A stretch of DNA of 64,000 nt from Pantoea coffeiphila (GTDB lineage Bacteria; Pseudomonadota; Gammaproteobacteria; Enterobacterales; Enterobacteriaceae): contig NZ_JAFBFW010000001.1 in assembly GCF_016909495.1 (NCBI RefSeq), positions 310,001 through 374,000 of the forward strand, written 5' to 3'. A program made the translations under genes and the position numbers. Below the pieces are notes generated by a model. It saw nothing but the letters and a program-made list of their open reading frames with translations. It was not told the DNA's origin and did not search any database. Shown piece after piece: positions 62,036 through 64,000 of the stretch (within the stretch, counting starts at the first letter, position 1; each line of letters begins with the position of its first letter).

Positions 62036-63427
62036 TTAGCGCTTTTCGGCTACGGCAAGGGTAAAACCGAAAGTATTCACGCCATCGCGGCTGTTAACAA
62101 AAACATCGCCTCCGTGAACCAGCGCAATCGCTTTAACAATCGACAGTCCCAGCCCGTGATTACTGCTGCTCTGCGTTCTGGAACCGTCAACGCGATAAAA
62201 GCGTTCAAACAGGCGTTCAAGGTGATAAGACTCAATCTCTGCACCTTCATTTAACACCGACACCGAAATGAACCTCTCGGACTGCACGATATTAATATCG
62301 ATCGTGCTGCCTTCGCGGGCGTAGCGTGAACCGTTGCTGAGAAGATTAGCCAGAGAGCGGGTAAACAATCTGCGGTCTACATATGCCGTAGCGTCGCCGT
62401 TGATGCGCACTGACAAATGGCGTTCCGTTAGTGACGGCTCAAGATATTCAGCCGCTTTCTGACTTTCATTGCGAAGGGAAACCTGCGCCATCTGAGCGGC
62501 AAACTTACCGGTCTGGGCATGAGACAGGAATAACATGTCATTAATAATCGACGACATGCGCTCAAGCTCTTCAAGATTCGATCCCAGCATATTTTGCAGC
62601 TGTTCTACGCTGCGGTCGCGGGAAAGCGCCAGCTGGGTCTGGCCTATTAAATTGGTTAACGGTGTTTTCAGCTCGTGCGCGACGTCGGCATTAAAGCTCT
62701 CAAGCTGCTCCCAGGCCTTTTCCTGGCGGACCAGTACGCCGTTAAAGGCCTCTGCCAGCGCATGCAGTTCTTCCGGCAGCGAATCGATACACAGCCGTTG
62801 TTTCTGTTTCCCGGGAACCAGCTGATGCGACTGCGCGCTCAGCGCTTTTATCGGCTTCATGCCCGCGCGGGAAATCCAGTAACCCAGCAGAGCGACCATA
62901 ATCACGCCGAAGAAGGTGATAAACAGCAGTACCCGGGTAAATTCTTCCAGCGTGCCCATATAGGGCGTGGAGTCAATCGCTACAACGTAACGTAATGCGG
63001 GCCTGTTACCGCTGGCGGGAAGGGTACTTGCCATCAGGAACAGCGGGCATTTTTTGGCATCGGGCAGGTCAACTTTACTGAAACCATCTTCCAGCGCTCT
63101 CAGGTTCACACCCTGCGGCACCGGTCCACCGAGGTGATAAAACGGGTCGTCGCTGATAATCCAGTACTGTACGCGCCCCCCTTCGGAGGTAGAAAGATTA
63201 ACGAATTTCGCTTTTAGCAGCTGCCAGTCATAGGCAGAAGCCCGGGAGACAATCATCGGTTCAACCAGCGAATAACGAAACTGGAGTTCGTTATGCATCT
63301 GCTTTTCCAGCGACTCCTGCAACGTCACGCGCAGGCAAACGGCGTAGGCCAGCGCCATGCTTACCGTCGCCACAGTGAACATTAATGCCAGACGGGCGGA
63401 AATGGATTTTCTGAACAGATTGAGCAT
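62036..63427 (-). CDS. Sensor histidine kinase, metal-type (CusS/HprS-like)
   Basis: 463 residues: N-terminal membrane segment (about 12-34), a periplasmic sensor region (35-165; contains SLVEPMIVSRASAYDW and VDLPDAKKCPLFLM), a second membrane segment (166-188), HAMP linker, and the kinase core with H-box FNADVAHELKTPLTNLIGQ (catalytic His near residue 255), N-box LANLLSNGSRYA and G-box NHGLGLSIVKA. This is the heavy-metal sensor-kinase type. It lies 5 bases after the response regulator, so they form one operon. The signal is not determinable. Confidence 0.9.
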   Translation of the reverse strand: MLNLFRKSISARLALMFTVATVSMALAYAVCLRVTLQESLEKQMHNELQFRYSLVEPMIVSRASAYDWQLLKAKFVNLSTSEGGRVQYWIISDDPFYHLGGPVPQGVNLRALEDGFSKVDLPDAKKCPLFLMASTLPASGNRPALRYVVAIDSTPYMGTLEEFTRVLLFITFFGVIMVALLGYWISRAGMKPIKALSAQSHQLVPGKQKQRLCIDSLPEELHALAEAFNGVLVRQEKAWEQLESFNADVAHELKTPLTNLIGQTQLALSRDRSVEQLQNMLGSNLEELERMSSIINDMLFLSHAQTGKFAAQMAQVSLRNESQKAAEYLEPSLTERHLSVRINGDATAYVDRRLFTRSLANLLSNGSRYAREGSTIDINIVQSERFISVSVLNEGAEIESYHLERLFERFYRVDGSRTQSSSNHGLGLSIVKAIALVHGGDVFVNSRDGVNTFGFTLAVAEKR

Positions 63428-63432
63428 GATGG

Positions 63433-64000
63433 TTAATCTCGAAACTCAAGCACGTAGCCCATACCGCGCACGGTGTGCAGCAGTTTGATATCCCACGGCG
63501 CATCGACCTTGGTCCGCAGCCGTTTAATGGCGACTTCAACGACGTTAGCATCGCTGTCGAAATTCATATCCCATACCTGTTCGGCGATCATCATTTTTGA
63601 CATGACCTGGCCCTGATGTCGGGCCAGCAGACTGAGCAGGGCGAACTCTTTCTGGGTTAAATCAATCCGGCTGCCGTCGCGAATTACCCGGCGCGCCAGC
63701 AGATCGATAGTCAGATCGTGAACCTGTAAATGGGCAATATCGTAACTGTCCATCGAACGGCGTCTGAGCAGCGCCTGCAATCGGGCAATCAGTTCGGTCA
63801 GTGAAAATGGTTTCGGCAGATAGTCATCGGCCCCCAGGCGCAGGCCCTTGACCCGCTCATCAAGCGAGCCGCGCGCGGATAGCATCAGCACCGGTGTTCT
63901 TTTGCTTTCGCGCAGGCTGGCGAGCATTTCATAACCGTCCATCTCTGGCAGCATGACATCAAGAATGATCGCGTCGTAATCGTATTCGACGGCCAGGAAC
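63433..64000 (-). CDS. OmpR/PhoB-type response regulator, partial (5' end outside window)
   Basis: The visible part reads [24 protein letters not shown], with the phosphate-accepting Asp in ILDVMLP, then the receiver end ([31 protein letters not shown] with the conserved Lys) and a C-terminal winged-helix DNA-binding domain ([47 protein letters not shown]). The frame continues without a stop to the right edge, so the N-terminus lies outside. Partner of the kinase gene; CusR/HprR-like. Confidence 0.92.
   Translation of the reverse strand, partial: FLAVEYDYDAIILDVMLPEMDGYEMLASLRESKRTPVLMLSARGSLDERVKGLRLGADDYLPKPFSLTELIARLQALLRRRSMDSYDIAHLQVHDLTIDLLARRVIRDGSRIDLTQKEFALLSLLARHQGQVMSKMMIAEQVWDMNFDSDANVVEVAIKRLRTKVDAPWDIKLLHTVRGMGYVLEFRD

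Noticed and set aside
1-64000. CRISPR array, tRNA, rRNA, integrase or complete insertion sequence
   Set aside because: None was found. The only multi-copy short repeats are the 18-bp, 9-bp and 7-bp tandem arrays, whose units abut without spacers.

Overview
The window looks like chromosomal DNA from a member of the Enterobacterales. The close match of many proteins to E. coli K-12 (RhaT/S/R/B/A/D/M, SotB, glutaminase B, Mqo, SpeF, PotE, YncE), combined with a gene order unlike E. coli and GC-rich coding sequence, suggests Erwiniaceae (Erwinia or Pantoea). This is inferred from remembered family sequences, not from a search. I see no rRNA, tRNA, CRISPR array or intact insertion sequence.

Layout. 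1-8.5 kb: a complete L-rhamnose regulon (aldA-rhaT-rhaR-rhaS-rhaBADM) that includes the lactaldehyde dehydrogenase gene. 8.5-17.9 kb: an NAD(P)H oxidoreductase/LysR pair, the SotB sugar exporter, glutaminase, a drug-exporter/XRE regulator pair with a candidate shared operator, a 3-hydroxyacid-dehydrogenase-like enzyme, and Rrf2 and MarA/SoxS-type regulators. 18.0-25.4 kb: a divergent cluster with a Tat-exported sulfonate/nitrate-type ABC importer, a cysteine-synthase-like PLP enzyme, a 2-oxoglutarate/Fe(II)-type oxygenase and a MetQNI-like importer. It resembles an undescribed organosulfur-scavenging pathway. 25.5-27.5 kb: two membrane transporters. 27.5-31.6 kb: an AT-rich foreign-looking island with a protein carrying an HEPN-like R-x4-H motif and two different FRG-domain proteins, a candidate defence or toxin system. 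32-38.9 kb: TauE/SafE exporter/LysR, GNAT, three tiny membrane proteins, a membrane-anchored Mrr-type nuclease, an ABM-ACT-ArsR operon and small proteins.

39-45.5 kb: an orphan sugar-binding protein, an exported barnase-type RNase with its barstar, a lipoprotein containing a 9-bp tandem repeat, malate:quinone oxidoreductase and a RES-Xre toxin-antitoxin pair. 45.5-50.2 kb: an AcoR-like sigma-54 activator divergent from aldehyde and alcohol dehydrogenases, with a near-consensus sigma-54 promoter and an upstream palindrome. 50.2-55.4 kb: a B3/B4-domain protein, a HAD phosphatase, a Gate-domain membrane protein, a YncE-like lipoprotein with a Fur-box-like site and a carbonic anhydrase. 55.4-60.7 kb: a second sigma-54 activator (PAS type) divergent from speF-potE, which has its own near-consensus sigma-54 promoter, so ornithine decarboxylation appears to be wired to RpoN. 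61-64 kb: a BhsA-like periplasmic protein, a DoxX protein and a metal-type two-component system running off the right edge.
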